Assembly (NCBI RefSeq): GCF_000807275.1
Contig: NZ_CP009056.1
Span: 1,861,192 to 1,925,191, forward strand
Reading direction: 5' to 3'
Source: Frischella perrara
Lineage (GTDB): Bacteria; Pseudomonadota; Gammaproteobacteria; Enterobacterales; Orbaceae
DNA length: 64,000 bases
Position numbers and translations under genes: made by a program. Shown here one piece after another: positions 20,701-31,000 of this stretch (position 1 is the stretch's first letter; every line of letters starts with the position of its first letter). The notes below the pieces were generated by a model. That model did not search any database. It saw nothing but the letters and a program-made list of their open reading frames with translations, and was not told the origin of the DNA.

Positions 20701-22121
20701 TGATTAACTGCGGCATCAGCCACACTTAGTTTCTGTTCAAGCTGTAAAACAACTTCCGTAATTTGATCTTCTTTTTCTTTAAAAATAGCATAATGTTCTT
20801 CAATATTTGCTATAGTTAAATCTGGCATTACACAAAGTCTTTTGGCATTTTCTAATGCCTGTAGAGCTTGTTGATACTGAATAGCGCGTGTTTGTTGAAC
20901 ATCTAATGCTTGTTGATAATCAGCTAATTGTGTTTTGATTTCATCAACTTCTTGCTCTGTGGCTTGAGCTCGTTCCTGACATATTAAATATTGTTCATTT
21001 GCAAGTTCAACTTCTTCGCCTTGTTCTAGCAGTTTTTCATTTAAGTCATCTAAATCTAGTTGGTAATTGTCAATCTTTTCTTGTTGGCGATAAGCTGTTT
21101 GAACCAAATTTAGATGATCATTCGCCGCTTGATAATCCATTTCCAGAATGGATTGTGCATCACTTTTTTCTTGCAATTCTTTTGCCGTTTCTACATGGCG
21201 ATATTGATTAGTTATTAACTGTCGTTTGGTGGTTAACAGATCATTACGTAGTAAAAGTGCCGACTCAATATGCGTTTTTCGCTCATTAGCATGACGCATA
21301 TAATCTGCAGCCACATAATCTGTAGACTCAGTGATAAGATGTTTAAATAAATCCCGATCAGACTGAGTTACTCGAATAGCTTCTAAAGTCATCCGATTTT
21401 CACGTAAAGCAGCTTCCATATCTTGAAACGCTTTACGAACACCACTATTCTCTGGTAATAAATAATCACGCAGTGAACGAGTAATCGCACTCGATATCCC
21501 ACCATATAAAGATGCTTCTATTAACCGATAGTATTTACTTCGATCAGAAGATGAACGTAAGCGTTTTGGCAAAATACCAAAGTCAAACATTAATGAGTGA
21601 TAATCACTTATGGAGTTAAATTGTTTAAATATAACACCTTCGGTACTATCCAATTTCTCTTTCAATTCTGCTAACGTTAAGATGCGCACTTGACGTTGAT
21701 CAAGGCGTGCGGTAACCAAATCTGTCGGTAAGACACTATTTTCAACACCTTGAATTAGAAACGGCTTAATATCAACTTTTTTATCACGCCCGGCAATTTG
21801 CTGTAATCTCACCCCACAGATGATTCGTTGGTTACGAGAGTTGACGGTTTCTAATAACGAATAACAGACTCCCGGACGTAATTTACCGTGAAGCCCTTTA
21901 TCACGCGAACCACCTGTAGCTCCCGCTTCTGTGGTATTTCTAAAATGCAAAAGTGTGAGATCGGGAATTAACGCCGTTACAAATGCAGCCATAGTCGTTG
22001 ATTTACCGGCGCCATTACCACCCGACAATGTGGTAACGAGTTCATCAAGATCAAAGGTTCTGGCAAAAAAACCATTCCAGTTGACTAATGTTAATGAACG
22101 AAATTTACCATGTTTAATCAT
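17715..22121 (-). CDS. mukB: Chromosome partition protein MukB
   Basis: 1468 residues, close to the ~1486 of E. coli. Walker [10 protein letters not shown] lies at 34–42 in the N-terminal head, with two long coiled-coil arms (about 280–640 and 830–1100) on either side of a hinge. The C-terminal head has the signature [12 protein letters not shown] and Walker [11 protein letters not shown]. MukB is the SMC-like ATPase of the MukBEF condensin that extrudes DNA loops and recruits topoisomerase IV. Its ATG overlaps the mukE stop in ATGA, giving translational coupling. MukBEF is confined to a subset of gammaproteobacteria, which supports the taxonomic reading. Confidence 0.98.
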   Translation of the reverse strand: MIKHGKFRSLTLVNWNGFFARTFDLDELVTTLSGGNGAGKSTTMAAFVTALIPDLTLLHFRNTTEAGATGGSRDKGLHGKLRPGVCYSLLETVNSRNQRIICGVRLQQIAGRDKKVDIKPFLIQGVENSVLPTDLVTARLDQRQVRILTLAELKEKLDSTEGVIFKQFNSISDYHSLMFDFGILPKRLRSSSDRSKYYRLIEASLYGGISSAITRSLRDYLLPENSGVRKAFQDMEAALRENRMTLEAIRVTQSDRDLFKHLITESTDYVAADYMRHANERKTHIESALLLRNDLLTTKRQLITNQYRHVETAKELQEKSDAQSILEMDYQAANDHLNLVQTAYRQQEKIDNYQLDLDDLNEKLLEQGEEVELANEQYLICQERAQATEQEVDEIKTQLADYQQALDVQQTRAIQYQQALQALENAKRLCVMPDLTIANIEEHYAIFKEKEDQITEVVLQLEQKLSVADAAVNQFDHAYQLVIKLVGDVTRSDAWQTAKQVMREWPSLSYQAQNAEVLQLQLAELEQRFYQQKEAETLLNQFCKRIGRKINFDELDEVKLTLEATLDENVNLANESSEKRIASRQELEHIQVKMSEYRQKAPNWIKAQDALTALREQVAAPLADTQQVTEYMQKLLEQERQITQERDHVIHRRDELDKTINQLNQPNGADDSRLSTLAERFNGVLLSEIYEDVTIDDAPYFSALYGPSRQAIVVPDLSLVKAHLDNLEDCPDDLYFIEGDPASFDDSVFDNEELTNAVLVKTGDRQWRYSRFPQVPLFGRAAREKHLDKLTTERDQLHEEYAKLSFDLQKIQRIEQNFSQFVGQYLAVAFEPDPEAEIQKLTTRRSEIEREFNQQQSFDQQNQQNVVETKEQLNLVNKLLSYLHLLADEDLADRVDDLRDQVGQAQDALNYVNEHQKTIIELEPLINVLQSDPQQNDNLHQQYEQVTQQQRVIKQQVFALTEVIQRRTHFSYADSAGMLTENSDLNEKLRHRLEIVEKERLDARNKMQSCQNKYNQSHQTLASLKSAYETKRAVLDDLKKEIEQIGVKADATTEERARQRRDEIHQKVNQNRQLCSSLEKQIVMCENEMTQLQKKLRQVEKDYQIKREQVVQAKVGWCIVLRLVKDNGVERRLHRRELAYLSADELRSMSDKALGSLRLAVADNEHLRDVLRLSEDLKHPERKIHFYIAVYQHLRERIRQDIVKTDDPIEAIEQMEIELNRLTEELTSREQQLAISAKSVANIIRKTIQREQNRIRMLNQGLQAVSFGQVNGVRLNVNIRETHSTLLSALSDEQDNHQDLFTNNKITFSEALAKLYQRLNPHIDMGQRTAQNVGEELLDYRNYLDLDVEVNRGADGWLRAESGALSTGEAIGTGMSILLMVIQSWEEESKRLRSKDILPCRLLFLDEAARLDAKSIATLFELCEKLAMQLIIAAPENISPEKGTTYKLVRKVVNNHEHVHVVGLKGFA

Positions 22122-22912
22122 AATTCATCCTCTATTCCGTCATTAACTTCAAGTTCTTCATTTTCATTATCTGTTAGTGATAAAGATGATTCAATTGTCA
22201 TTGCCTCGCCATCACGAATCAGACGTAATTGTGCTTCTTGCATATCATCACTACTTCTTACATCGGCACCAAATCGGAAAATTGCCTCATTAATACGGAA
22301 TTTGCTACTATCATTACCAACGAGGAAAAAAACCATACCCAATCTACGTAACCGATTGAGTGAAGTTTTAACTTTATCAAACAATTTTTGACGATCTAAA
22401 TCTGATCCAGTAGAACGTTGATTGACTAATTTTAATAGTTTGCTTTCATCTGCTAATGTAATTAATTCTTCATGTAAATCTTGTAAAGTAAAAATGCCTT
22501 CATGTGCCAATCGTTCAGGGCTTAAATAAAGGTAACATAAAACCTTACCAACAAGCATATCTAATTCAGACAATACCGATCGCGGAATTAAAGTGGTAGA
22601 ACGCGGTCGTAAATAAAAAAAGCCTTCTGGTGCTCTCACTAGCTCAACGTTATATCGATGATAAAATAGCTCAAGTTCACCCTGATAATCCATTAAAAAA
22701 GCGTGAAAATCTAATTCATCGATACCAATATGACGACCAGATCGCAAGATACTGTCTAATTGAGGGAAGATCGGTGTAGCAATTGCTTGAGCCAATTTGA
22801 TTGGCATATATTTTTCAAACGCTGCGTGTGAGGCAGTCGAGCGACGATCATGAGCATCGTTAAGTGAAGATGCATGCTGATGATCAGGTTGTTCAGTATG
22901 TATTGATGACAT
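22118..22912 (-). CDS. mukE: Chromosome partition protein MukE
   Basis: 264 residues from the preferred ATG (MSSIHTEQ), which is preceded by AAGG and lines up with the E. coli MSSTNIEQ start. An earlier in-frame ATG at 22933 would add seven residues. Conserved blocks include [35 protein letters not shown] and [13 protein letters not shown]. Compared with E. coli MukE there is an insertion of about 20–25 residues after the N-terminus ([18 protein letters not shown]). The acidic C-terminal tail is present. MukE is the KITE subunit that joins MukF and regulates the MukB ATPase. The gene overlaps mukF upstream and mukB downstream. Confidence 0.96.
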   Translation of the reverse strand: MSSIHTEQPDHQHASSLNDAHDRRSTASHAAFEKYMPIKLAQAIATPIFPQLDSILRSGRHIGIDELDFHAFLMDYQGELELFYHRYNVELVRAPEGFFYLRPRSTTLIPRSVLSELDMLVGKVLCYLYLSPERLAHEGIFTLQDLHEELITLADESKLLKLVNQRSTGSDLDRQKLFDKVKTSLNRLRRLGMVFFLVGNDSSKFRINEAIFRFGADVRSSDDMQEAQLRLIRDGEAMTIESSLSLTDNENEELEVNDGIEDEL

Positions 22913-24215
22913 GTGCTTGTACCTTAGCTCCATAATCGTTAATTGGTTTCCATTCAGCAGGTAATCCTGCTAAATCAGCATCGGAGATCCCTAATCGGAT
23001 CGCTTGATCGATAAATAATCGTGCAATATCGAAATGCTGCTCACGTGGAAATTGAGATAAATATTGATAAATTGCCTGGCTGATATCAAGAGGCAAACTT
23101 TGCTCTTTAAATCTCAATAGATTTTGTTCAATATGAGCAATAATATGTTCTTGTATTTGCTCAATGCTTTCAAATTCAAGTTCGGGTGGTAATTCGCCTG
23201 TCACATCAGCATCTTGTAATGCCAACTCTTCATCGCGCATATCTAATAAGCGTTCTGCATTAGCGAAGGTTAAAGTCCACGGTGCATTGAAATAACTTTG
23301 AATAGAGCGACGTAAGCGTTGAGAAAAGACACGATTTTTATCCAAATCAATTGCCGTGCGAATAAATTTGTGTACATGGCGATCATAACCTATCCATAGA
23401 TCAATCGCTTGTTGTCCCCATCCCATGATGCGATCAAGTTTACTTTGAAGATCTATAACAACGTTACCGATTTTCTCTAAACTTAGATCCCCTAATGTTG
23501 CATCTTGAATGAGTAATAAACTTGCTTGTAATTTATCACCGGCTGCTTCAAGTGTATCTTGTAATTCACGTAGAGTATAAGAGGTTTCAGATAACAGCTT
23601 TTCACAATTAGAAATAGCTAATTGCCAGTCTTGACTGAGTAATGCAGCAATATCTTGTTTAACTGCTCTTTGCTGTTCATCCATAATTCGCTGAGTCATA
23701 TCAATGCTATCAAAAATCTCAGCAACTGAGTACTTTAATGGCGCAAATACATTTCGGTGCCAGTGCATTTCATCCCCACCTTCTAATGCCGCATCAGCTG
23801 CACGTTTTAATTCTTGCGCAACAATTGAAAGTTGTAGGGATAAACGAAGTGAAGAAAATTCACGTTGACGAATGTAATAATCACTTATACCAATACCTAA
23901 AGGTGTAAGACGATATATCGCTAAACCATCGTTAATTTCACTGGTAAATCGATTAATTAAACGCTGGCGAACCAAATCATTTATTGCATTATTTGATCGT
24001 ATCGTTACTGTATCATTACTTTGTTCAAATGCTTTGGTAACATGACGAAAGGCATCGACTAATTCTGCCTCACTCATTTCACCATCAAATCGCTCACCAT
24101 TAAGTGCTGCAATGGCAAGCAAAAACGCTAGTCTTTCCGGCGGTAGCGAGATCGAAAAATCATTTTTTTTTGCCCAAGAGACGAGTTCTGGCACTGATTG
24201 AGAAAAATCAGTCAT
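22893..24215 (-). CDS. mukF: Chromosome partition protein MukF
   Basis: 440 residues from the preferred ATG ([17 protein letters not shown]), exactly the length of E. coli MukF. It is preceded by AAGGAAAATT; an upstream in-frame start at 24233 would add six residues and is less likely. Conserved blocks include [60 protein letters not shown] and [13 protein letters not shown]. MukF is the kleisin that bridges MukB heads and binds MukE. It is the first gene of the operon; smtA/cmoM, which precedes mukF in E. coli, is absent here and a PIN-domain gene takes the place. Confidence 0.97.
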   Translation of the reverse strand: MTDFSQSVPELVSWAKKNDFSISLPPERLAFLLAIAALNGERFDGEMSEAELVDAFRHVTKAFEQSNDTVTIRSNNAINDLVRQRLINRFTSEINDGLAIYRLTPLGIGISDYYIRQREFSSLRLSLQLSIVAQELKRAADAALEGGDEMHWHRNVFAPLKYSVAEIFDSIDMTQRIMDEQQRAVKQDIAALLSQDWQLAISNCEKLLSETSYTLRELQDTLEAAGDKLQASLLLIQDATLGDLSLEKIGNVVIDLQSKLDRIMGWGQQAIDLWIGYDRHVHKFIRTAIDLDKNRVFSQRLRRSIQSYFNAPWTLTFANAERLLDMRDEELALQDADVTGELPPELEFESIEQIQEHIIAHIEQNLLRFKEQSLPLDISQAIYQYLSQFPREQHFDIARLFIDQAIRLGISDADLAGLPAEWKPINDYGAKVQAHVINTY

Positions 24216-24544
24216 AATTTTCCTTGTTAGCAAGTGGTAAATATTTTAATTAAACAATAAGTTATTATTGAAACGACGAGTGTTGAATAACAAACTCAAA
24301 TATTAGTAATTATATATCAAATATAGCAAAATTGTAATGGGATTGTTAGGAAGATAAAGGAACGGTTAATCACAGTAAGTGATTCATATAAGTTATTTAA
24401 TGAATTGAAAATTTAAAAACAGGCAATCATTATAATTTCACAAAACTAACTTTTTTAACATTCAAACCTATTACCATTTGACAAGTTAGTATAAGAGTTT
24501 ATAAAACTTGTCAAATGGACAAAAATGCAAATTAAATACGATAA
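24216..24544. other. Intergenic region upstream of mukF with inverted repeat
   Basis: About 330 bases. It must contain the mukFEB promoter in its left part. Its right part holds the inverted repeat at 24474–24518, close to the end of the PIN-domain gene. No gene was found. Confidence 0.4.
24474..24518 (-). terminator. 14-bp perfect hairpin after the PIN-domain gene
   Basis: Perfect inverted repeat CCATTTGACAAGTT / AACTTGTCAAATGG (24474–24487 and 24505–24518) with a 17-base loop, 26 bases after the stop. There is no T-run on either side, so it may be a transcript 3'-end stabiliser, an attenuator-like structure or a protein-binding palindrome rather than a classical terminator. Confidence 0.4.
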
Positions 24545-25654
24545 TTATTCTTCAATCGATCTGCTTACGACAGAGGAGACATGAAGAATTTCTATATTGG
24601 TTAAAGAAGAGAAAGTTTTTAATTTACTACTAAAAATTTCAAAAATATCATTCATATTTGGCAATATTATTTGTAAAATGACGATGTCATTTTTACTATT
24701 TTGTTGGAAAATTTCATATCCATCATTGGTTATCATTTCTAATAATTGGTTCAAGTCTTTATTTTTATCATTTTTAATTTCAATATATATCATTTGTTCA
24801 TTTGAAGAAAATTGTTTCACTTCATTCATTACAGTCTCATCAATGTCACCAACTTTTGTCAGCGTTTTAGCATATTCTAAAAAGTTAAATGCCCGATACA
24901 TATAGAATAATTCACCAGTCATATTATAAAACTCACGTAACAGATTATAATCAGGTGAAAATGTTTTACTTTCATTTTGAATCCACCAATTATTTTTAAT
25001 ATCATCTGTAATAAATAAAATCGGGCATTTATCACTCTGTGCTTTATTAATGAGCTGAAACCATAACATAAGATCATTGTAACGATCACTACTAGTACTA
25101 TTATCATTCATAAAAAGAGCTAACGATTTGTTATCAAATCTTTTTTCTCCTTCTTTAATCAGTATTGTTTGAAATTCCTGTTTAGACAAAGGACGACCAA
25201 TTTTTTTATCAAAAATATTTGAAATCGTATCAAGAATATTATCATTTTGGATTAAATTCTTGAAAAATTGCTCTTTTACAAGAAGTTCTTCTTTTATTTT
25301 ATTAAATCCATCTTTGGTCTCAGACAATAATAATTTGGATATAAAGGGGCTTTTAATTTCGTTTTCAAAATCTTTTTGAAGTTTATCCAATTTTTTCCTG
25401 TATTCGTAATAGATTTTAATTTGATTATCAATCACACTTAATCTGTAAGCATGTACTTCTTCAGCAACTTGAAAAGGTATCCAGATTTTATTAGATAACA
25501 TGTTTAATATTTTACTGAAGGTTTGGAATGTATTTGGTGAATATCGATAAAAATTTAATAACACATTTGTATCAAAAACAATGATAGCCTTATTCCAAAT
25601 TAATTTATGCTCTTCTCGCGATAAGGGATAATATTCACGAAATGTTTCTCTCAT
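24545..25654 (-). CDS. PIN-like domain protein, putative ribonuclease
   Basis: 369 residues from the preferred ATG (MRETFREYYPLS); an in-frame TTG six codons earlier is less likely. The motif AIIVFDTNVLLNFYRYS puts the first PIN acidic residue at Asp28. Later acidic clusters (SSDRYNDLMLWFQL and ILFITDDIKNNWW) fit the remaining metal-binding residues and match the PIN_8-type family. The middle (about 75–170) is a charged helical insert. The C-terminal ~90 residues are a separate alpha/beta part. PIN proteins are Mg/Mn-dependent nucleases, usually cutting RNA. No antitoxin-like small gene lies next to it, so it is a lone candidate for stress or phage response. Function unproven. Confidence 0.7.
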   Translation of the reverse strand: MRETFREYYPLSREEHKLIWNKAIIVFDTNVLLNFYRYSPNTFQTFSKILNMLSNKIWIPFQVAEEVHAYRLSVIDNQIKIYYEYRKKLDKLQKDFENEIKSPFISKLLLSETKDGFNKIKEELLVKEQFFKNLIQNDNILDTISNIFDKKIGRPLSKQEFQTILIKEGEKRFDNKSLALFMNDNSTSSDRYNDLMLWFQLINKAQSDKCPILFITDDIKNNWWIQNESKTFSPDYNLLREFYNMTGELFYMYRAFNFLEYAKTLTKVGDIDETVMNEVKQFSSNEQMIYIEIKNDKNKDLNQLLEMITNDGYEIFQQNSKNDIVILQIILPNMNDIFEIFSSKLKTFSSLTNIEILHVSSVVSRSIEE

Positions 25655-26362
25655 TATTCTTCTTCTCTCCAAAAAAAGTGGTTATGTTTTCAATTCGTAT
25701 TCCTTATCTGTACCACTTAATGAATGACGATTTCTCTTGTTATCATAAAAAACAAGGGTATTTAACTGATTTGTCTAAACTTCATTCAAATGTTGGAAAC
25801 TCTTTAATTTTCTTATAAATATTCATATTAATGATTAGAGAGAACGATTATTCAAAATTCGAATAATCATGATGTTATTACATAAGATTTATTTATGTAT
25901 TTCTACAGCTAACAATGTATTATCCACTTTAGTTAAATTGGATCAGAATATTATTAAGAATTGAGTTTATGGATATCGTCATATACTATTTTATTCTTAT
26001 TATTTGTTTAAATTTAATGAAACTAAATAGCGCATCATCAATATAGATTGCCTTATCAATTTCAATTTTTGAAGTTCAGTATCGCTATAACTTTAATCTT
26101 TGATAAATATCAAATATGAAATTGTTTTACACATTTTTTCAACAAGCTATCTATTTTACTTACACTTCTAATTCTGGCTACATATTACATTAAACAGATA
26201 ATCCAAACAACATAAATCATTATTTATTCTATTATTATTCTGAGATTTATATAACCATTAATAGGATAATAACGAAAGAGCAATTTTTAGCTATAAGGTA
26301 TGAGTAATGGAAGGCTATCGAATTAAATCAAAATGATTTAATTCGATAGATGATTATTAAAG
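25655..26362. other. Long AT-rich intergenic region with two inverted repeats
   Basis: About 700 bases without a credible ORF. It contains an 8-bp palindromic repeat GATTATTC / GAATAATC (25846–25853 and 25861–25868), roughly 190 bases upstream of the PIN-domain gene, and the 15-bp hairpin at 26315–26349 after pdp. It may be the site of a past insertion or deletion. No gene remnant was recognised. Confidence 0.4.
26315..26349 (-). terminator. 15-bp perfect hairpin after pdp
   Basis: Perfect inverted repeat CTATCGAATTAAATC / GATTTAATTCGATAG with a 5-base loop, 13 bases beyond the pdp stop. The position fits a 3'-end element of the nupC–cpdB–pdp transcript. There is no T-run after it on the minus strand. 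Confidence 0.5.
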
Positions 26363-27664
26363 TTATTCTGTAATAACAGAGTAAATTAATTGAAGCTTTT
26401 CAGCTTGATCTGAAATTTTGATATTGTCATATAATTTTTGCTTAATTGCATCAATATCTTCTCGATTGCTATGAATAGTAAGTAATGACTCACCTTGTTC
26501 GACACGATCACCCACTTTTTTATGTAACATCAATCCAACAGAGACATCAATGCTATCTTCTTTCGTTGCTCGACCGGCACCAAGTTGCATTGCAGCAATA
26601 CCGATTTCATCGGCGACTATTTCTGAAATATAACCAGCTTGCAATGCAGGTAATTCGATTTTAAATTTAGCCTCAGGGAGTTTTTCTGGTTGATCAACAA
26701 CCGATGCATCACCACCTTGATTTTTTAACATGACTTTAAATTTTTCAATCGCTTTGCCGTTGTACATCACTTCTTCTAAACGTGCTCTAGCTTCTTCTAA
26801 TGTATCAGCACCGTTAGCTAACACCACCATTTGACTACCTAGAGTTAGCACGAGTTCATGAAGATCAGCAGGACCTTTACCTTTTAGAGTATCAATTGCT
26901 TCTTTCACTTCTAGCGCATTACCAATTGCAAATCCTAAAGGTTGTGACATATCGGAAATAATTGCCATGGTACGACGACCAACATTATTACCAATTTTTA
27001 CCATTGCATTAGCAAGTTGTTTAGCTTCATCAATGGTTTTCATAAAGGCGCCCGCACCCGTTTTCACATCTAATACAATGGCATCACTGCCAGCTGCAAT
27101 TTTCTTACTCATAATTGAACTAGCTATAAGTGGGATACTATTAACGGTACCTGTAACATCACGTAATGCATATAGTTTTTTATCCGCCGGCGTTAAGTTA
27201 CCCGTTTGACCAATTACAGCAACTTTGTCATCATTCACTAGTCGAATAAAATCTTCTTTAGTAATTTCAGTTTGAAAACCAGCTATAGAATCTAATTTAT
27301 CGGTAGTTCCGCCTGTGTGACCTAACCCACGTCCAGACATCTTAGCTACAGGAATATCTAGAGCGGCGACTAATGGTGCTAGTACTAAAGTCGTTGTATC
27401 ACCAACCCCACCAGTTGAGTGTTTATCAACTTTTATACCTTTGATTGCTGAAAGGTCTATAGTTTCACCTGAATTAACCATCGCCATTGTCAAATCAGCA
27501 CGTTCGCGATCCGTCATATCTTTAAAATAGATTGCCATCGCCAATGCACTCGCTTGATAATCTGGAATCGTACCTGCAGTATAACCTTTAATAAAAAAAT
27601 CAATTTCTGCAGTGGTGAGTTCATGCCCGTCTCGTTTTTTGGCAATAATATCTACCATTCTCAT
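26363..27664 (-). CDS. pdp: Pyrimidine-nucleoside phosphorylase, Firmicutes-type
   Basis: 433 residues from the ATG ([13 protein letters not shown]) preceded by AGAGGAC; further in-frame codons upstream lack a binding site and overlap cpdB. Motifs [38 protein letters not shown] and [13 protein letters not shown] define the thymidine/pyrimidine phosphorylase family. Length and wording are closer to Bacillus Pdp (433 residues, MRMVDII start) than to enterobacterial DeoA (440). The enzyme cleaves uridine, deoxyuridine and thymidine with phosphate to base and (deoxy)ribose-1-phosphate. Last gene of the nupC–cpdB–pdp run. The Firmicutes resemblance is judged from memory of the family and suggests transfer. 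Confidence 0.92.
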   Translation of the reverse strand: MRMVDIIAKKRDGHELTTAEIDFFIKGYTAGTIPDYQASALAMAIYFKDMTDRERADLTMAMVNSGETIDLSAIKGIKVDKHSTGGVGDTTTLVLAPLVAALDIPVAKMSGRGLGHTGGTTDKLDSIAGFQTEITKEDFIRLVNDDKVAVIGQTGNLTPADKKLYALRDVTGTVNSIPLIASSIMSKKIAAGSDAIVLDVKTGAGAFMKTIDEAKQLANAMVKIGNNVGRRTMAIISDMSQPLGFAIGNALEVKEAIDTLKGKGPADLHELVLTLGSQMVVLANGADTLEEARARLEEVMYNGKAIEKFKVMLKNQGGDASVVDQPEKLPEAKFKIELPALQAGYISEIVADEIGIAAMQLGAGRATKEDSIDVSVGLMLHKKVGDRVEQGESLLTIHSNREDIDAIKQKLYDNIKISDQAEKLQLIYSVITE

Positions 27665-27683
27665 TCGTAATGTCCTCTGTAAT

Positions 27684-29636
27684 CTATTTTTCAGTTTGTA
27701 AGTTAATTTGATAAACCGCATAACCGACGTTATCGTTATTCAGATAAATCATCGGATAGTGTGAGTGGTTATCAATATAATTTTTAGCCAAAGATGTTGG
27801 CGATGTCTCAATTCTTAAATCAAGTTTAACTGGACTTTTAATTGGTTTTAAATGCCAATTATTATCAGGCTCTACGTTCACTTGCCCATATTGTTGAGTC
27901 GTTTTTTCAATATAACGCGCTAGAATCTCTTTTACAGGATCAGGCGAATTAATGACAACATTTTGTTCACCTGAACCAGGAAATATGCCTGTCAATGCCC
28001 GATAATTATTCGATGCTAAAATAAAATTTTGTTGCGGATCAATCGGTTTATTATTAAATGTTAAATTTTTAATTCGTTGTGAATTTGGATTGATTAATTT
28101 ACAGTTTTCATCATAGCGTGGAGGTTGTGTGATATCAATCGCATAGCGAATACCGCCATCAATAATATCAAAGTTATATAAACGGAATTTTTCCCAATTT
28201 ATAATATATTGAGGTTGAGTGCTATGAATATCGACTTGATTAAATAGCCCTGCTGTGCATTCCAACCATTCTTTTACATTGGCACCACTAATTTTAACAG
28301 CAGCAAGTGTATTGGCATAAACATAGAGATCAGCAACACTTTTAACGCTAAGTTCACCTTTTGGTATTTCAATATAGGCTGTTGGATCATTTTTACGTGA
28401 ACCTGCCTTAAATGGAGCTACAGCAGAAATGATCGGTAAATCAGCTAAATCTGGGTCACCCTGAATAAAGTACTTAATATAGTCAATTTGAGCATTATTA
28501 ATTACTTGTATTGTTGGATCATCTTGAACCAATGCTAATACACTGAATAAATCTCCGGAAGATTGACCAATCACTCGTCCCATATAGTCTCGAGTTTGTT
28601 TAAAATCATCGGCTAATACCTTCCTAATAACCGGATCAGCATCAACTAATGGTTTATTTTCAACCGTATCAAAAATCGGTTTTGCAATTGATTTTGATTG
28701 CGTTACCTGCCAACGACCTTCCCGTTGTTCAAGTGTGAGATCAATTACACCTAAATGATCTCCCCATTGTCCGGGCATGACTGCTGGAATCCCATTTACA
28801 CGTCCATTTTGATTATCGACACCGGCAATATTTGCAAAGGTTTTACCCGGAAATACACTATGAGTGTGACCAAATAATATGGCATCTATATCTTTAACAG
28901 TACTTAAATAATAAACTGAATTTTCTGCCATTAATTTATAAGGATCAGAAGATAAACCTGAATGAGCAATGGCAAATATTATGTCAGCCCCTTCTGCTTT
29001 CATTTGGGGAACATAACTTTTTGCGGTTTCAACAATATCTTTAGCATAGACTTTACCCGCTAGATTATTTTTGTCCCATTCCATCACTTGAGGCGGTACA
29101 AAACTAATATAACCAATTTTTAAGTATTGTTGATTGCCTTCGCGATCAATCACTGGGGTATTTAAGATAACATAGGGTGTAAAGTAGGGTTTATCGGTTT
29201 TTGCATCAAAAATATTGGCATTAATATAAGGGAATTTAGCACCGGCAATTGCTTTATTTAAGAATGGTAAACCATAATTAAACTCATGATTTCCTAATCC
29301 TCCTACCGTATAGTGCATTTCATTTAAAGCCTTTTGTGCTGGATGAATAGCATCATTTTCTAATTGACTGCTATAAGCCCAATCTCCCATAGGGCTTCCT
29401 TGTATAAGATCCCCATTATCAACTAGTACACTGTTTTTTACTTCACTTTGCATTTGCCGTATAAGTGAAGCGGTTCGTGCAAACCCAAATCGCGCAGTGT
29501 AATCATCTTTATAAAAATCATAGTCCATCATATTGGCATGGACATCTGATGTTTCTAAGATTCGTAAATCAACCGTACTGGCAAAAGCCATATTCATCAT
29601 AAGTGAAATAAGTAAACTCAATTTTATTATTTTCAT
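27684..29636 (-). CDS. cpdB: Periplasmic 2',3'-cyclic-nucleotide 2'-phosphodiesterase / 3'-nucleotidase
   Basis: 650 residues. A signal peptide of about 19 residues ([19 protein letters not shown]) precedes a calcineurin-like metallophosphatase domain: [40 protein letters not shown], and the [10 protein letters not shown] metal ligands. The C-terminal half (about 360–600) is the 5'-nucleotidase substrate domain. CpdB hydrolyses 2',3'-cyclic nucleotides and 3'-nucleotides to nucleosides in the periplasm, feeding the importer encoded just upstream. Spacing to nupC is nine bases; pdp begins 19 bases after its stop. Its presence inside a nupC–pdp pair is unusual. Confidence 0.95.
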   Translation of the reverse strand: MKIIKLSLLISLMMNMAFASTVDLRILETSDVHANMMDYDFYKDDYTARFGFARTASLIRQMQSEVKNSVLVDNGDLIQGSPMGDWAYSSQLENDAIHPAQKALNEMHYTVGGLGNHEFNYGLPFLNKAIAGAKFPYINANIFDAKTDKPYFTPYVILNTPVIDREGNQQYLKIGYISFVPPQVMEWDKNNLAGKVYAKDIVETAKSYVPQMKAEGADIIFAIAHSGLSSDPYKLMAENSVYYLSTVKDIDAILFGHTHSVFPGKTFANIAGVDNQNGRVNGIPAVMPGQWGDHLGVIDLTLEQREGRWQVTQSKSIAKPIFDTVENKPLVDADPVIRKVLADDFKQTRDYMGRVIGQSSGDLFSVLALVQDDPTIQVINNAQIDYIKYFIQGDPDLADLPIISAVAPFKAGSRKNDPTAYIEIPKGELSVKSVADLYVYANTLAAVKISGANVKEWLECTAGLFNQVDIHSTQPQYIINWEKFRLYNFDIIDGGIRYAIDITQPPRYDENCKLINPNSQRIKNLTFNNKPIDPQQNFILASNNYRALTGIFPGSGEQNVVINSPDPVKEILARYIEKTTQQYGQVNVEPDNNWHLKPIKSPVKLDLRIETSPTSLAKNYIDNHSHYPMIYLNNDNVGYAVYQINLQTEK

Positions 29637-29645
29637 AGAGATTCC

Positions 29646-30854
29646 TTAAAATTGGAGCCCAAAAATTAGACCAACAATTGTTGCACTTAGTAAACTAACA
29701 AGTGACGCGCCATAAAGCAGTCTTAAACCATGCTTAGCAATAGCATAACCTTGTTTTTCATTTAACGCCTTTAATGCACCAGAAATGATTCCAATTGATG
29801 AAAAGTTAGCAAATGACACTAAAAATACAGAAATTACTGCTTGGCTGTGTTCAGAGAATTTACCAACATTGTCAGCAAATAAAGTCATCGCAGCAAATTC
29901 ATTTGTTAATAATTTAGTTGCCATTACTTCACCGGCTAAGACACATTCATTCCATGGTACACCGATTAAAAAGGCAAAAGGTGAAAATAAGTAACCTAAT
30001 ACGTGTACAAATGTTACTTGGAAAATTGCGGCAAAAATACCATTAACCATTGCAATTAAAGCAATAAATCCAATCAGCATCGCTCCCACTATAACGGCAA
30101 CTTTAAATCCATCAATGATGTATTCACCTAACATTTGAAAAAAGGCTTGCCGTTTTTCTTCTTTAAATTCTATTTCTTCATCCCGGTGATCCACAAGATA
30201 CGGATTGATGATTGAGGCAATAATAAAGCCACCAAATAAGTTTAAAATAACAGCAATTACAACATATTGTGGGTTAAGAATATTCATATACGCACCAATA
30301 ATCGCCATTGATACGGTAGACATAGCTGAAGTGCATAAAGTGTATAACCGTTTTTCGGGGAGATGATCGAGTTGTTTTTTGATTGAAATGAATACTTCTT
30401 GTTGACCTAAGATTAATGCTGCAACGGCATTATATGACTCTAATTTCCCCATGCCATTTATTTTACTAATGACATAACCTAAGCCTTTAATTACTATCGA
30501 CATTATGCGGAAATATTGCAAAATACCAATGAGAGCTGAAATAAAGACAATTGGTAGCAACACGTTAATAAAAAAGGTGAAACCATGATTACCTTCAGCA
30601 TCAACATTAACCATCCCACCGAATACAAAATCAACTCCTTGTTGTGCATAACCTAACAAATAATTGAATCCTGTAGTAATACCACCAATTAAAAATTGGC
30701 CAAAAGAGGTATTTAATAAAATAAAGGTTAAAATAACTTGTACGACTAACATCACCAAAATCGGTTTATAACGCACCTTATTACGATTAAAGCTCGCTAT
30801 CCATGCTAAGAGCAGAATAACGAGAATACTGACCACACCGATTAGATACTTCAT
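29646..30854 (-). CDS. nupC: NupC-type concentrative nucleoside transporter
   Basis: 402 residues from the ATG (MKYLIGVVSILVIL) preceded by GAGGT; upstream in-frame codons would overlap the operator region. About ten hydrophobic segments and the CNT family blocks GKLESYNAVAALILGQQEVF, STVSMAIIGAYMNILNP and VFLVSFANFSSIGIISGAL are visible. It imports nucleosides with H+ or Na+ across the inner membrane. The sequence resembles Bacillus NupC more than E. coli NupC, like its operon partner pdp. First gene of the leftward operon; the upstream region carries a DeoR-like operator and a CRP-like site shared with deoC. Confidence 0.92.
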   Translation of the reverse strand: MKYLIGVVSILVILLLAWIASFNRNKVRYKPILVMLVVQVILTFILLNTSFGQFLIGGITTGFNYLLGYAQQGVDFVFGGMVNVDAEGNHGFTFFINVLLPIVFISALIGILQYFRIMSIVIKGLGYVISKINGMGKLESYNAVAALILGQQEVFISIKKQLDHLPEKRLYTLCTSAMSTVSMAIIGAYMNILNPQYVVIAVILNLFGGFIIASIINPYLVDHRDEEIEFKEEKRQAFFQMLGEYIIDGFKVAVIVGAMLIGFIALIAMVNGIFAAIFQVTFVHVLGYLFSPFAFLIGVPWNECVLAGEVMATKLLTNEFAAMTLFADNVGKFSEHSQAVISVFLVSFANFSSIGIISGALKALNEKQGYAIAKHGLRLLYGASLVSLLSATIVGLIFGLQF

Positions 30855-30869
30855 TTTTACCTCAATAAA

Positions 30870-30885
30870 TGTTATTAAAATCACA
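30870..30885. promoter_or_regulatory. Second DeoR-like operator, near the nupC start
   Basis: TGTTATTAAAATCACA differs at one half-site base from the TGTTA-N6-TAACA pattern. It would overlap the start point predicted from the -10 box TAAAAT at 30888–30893 on the minus strand. The right half TCACA also resembles a CRP half-site, but the spacing fits a repressor operator better. Confidence 0.4.
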
Positions 30886-30932
30886 ATATTTTAAACTAAA
30901 GTGAAGTTAATTGTTAGTCAAAATCATGAATT

Positions 30933-30948
30933 TGTAATTTATATCACA
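30933..30948. promoter_or_regulatory. CRP-like site shared by nupC and deoC promoters
   Basis: TGTAATTTATATCACA matches the CRP core TGTGA-N6-TCACA at nine of ten positions. Its centre (30940.5) lies about 41.5 bases before the deoC start point expected from TATAAA at 30967–30972, and about 61 before the nupC start point expected from TAAAAT at 30888–30893. These are the classic class II and class I CRP distances. Confidence 0.55.
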
Positions 30949-30966
30949 ATTAATGATTTAAAAAGT

Positions 30967-30972
30967 TATAAA
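30967..30972 (+). promoter_or_regulatory. Candidate deoC -10 box
   Basis: TATAAA, five of six bases of the consensus, placed correctly between the CRP-like site and the DeoR-like operator. There is no good -35 box, as expected for a CRP class II promoter. Confidence 0.4.
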
Positions 30973-30984
30973 ATTAACCATTTA

Positions 30985-31000
30985 TGTTAATATATTAACA
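30985..31000. promoter_or_regulatory. DeoR-like operator at the deoC promoter
   Basis: TGTTAATATATTAACA is a perfect 16-bp palindrome. It has the same half-sites and spacing as the E. coli DeoR operator (TGTTAGAATTCTAACA). It sits just downstream of the predicted start point and 48 bases before the deoC ATG, with a deoR gene in the same transcript. Confidence 0.75.

Noticed and set aside
22110-22391. 93-codon plus-strand frame across the mukE end
   Set aside because: Antisense to mukE and mukB; the low-complexity Ser-rich translation is typical of a shadow frame.
27665-27721. Longer N-terminus of pdp (19 extra residues)
   Set aside because: It overlaps the cpdB end, has no ribosome-binding site, and the family begins at MRMVDII, which has AGAGGAC upstream.
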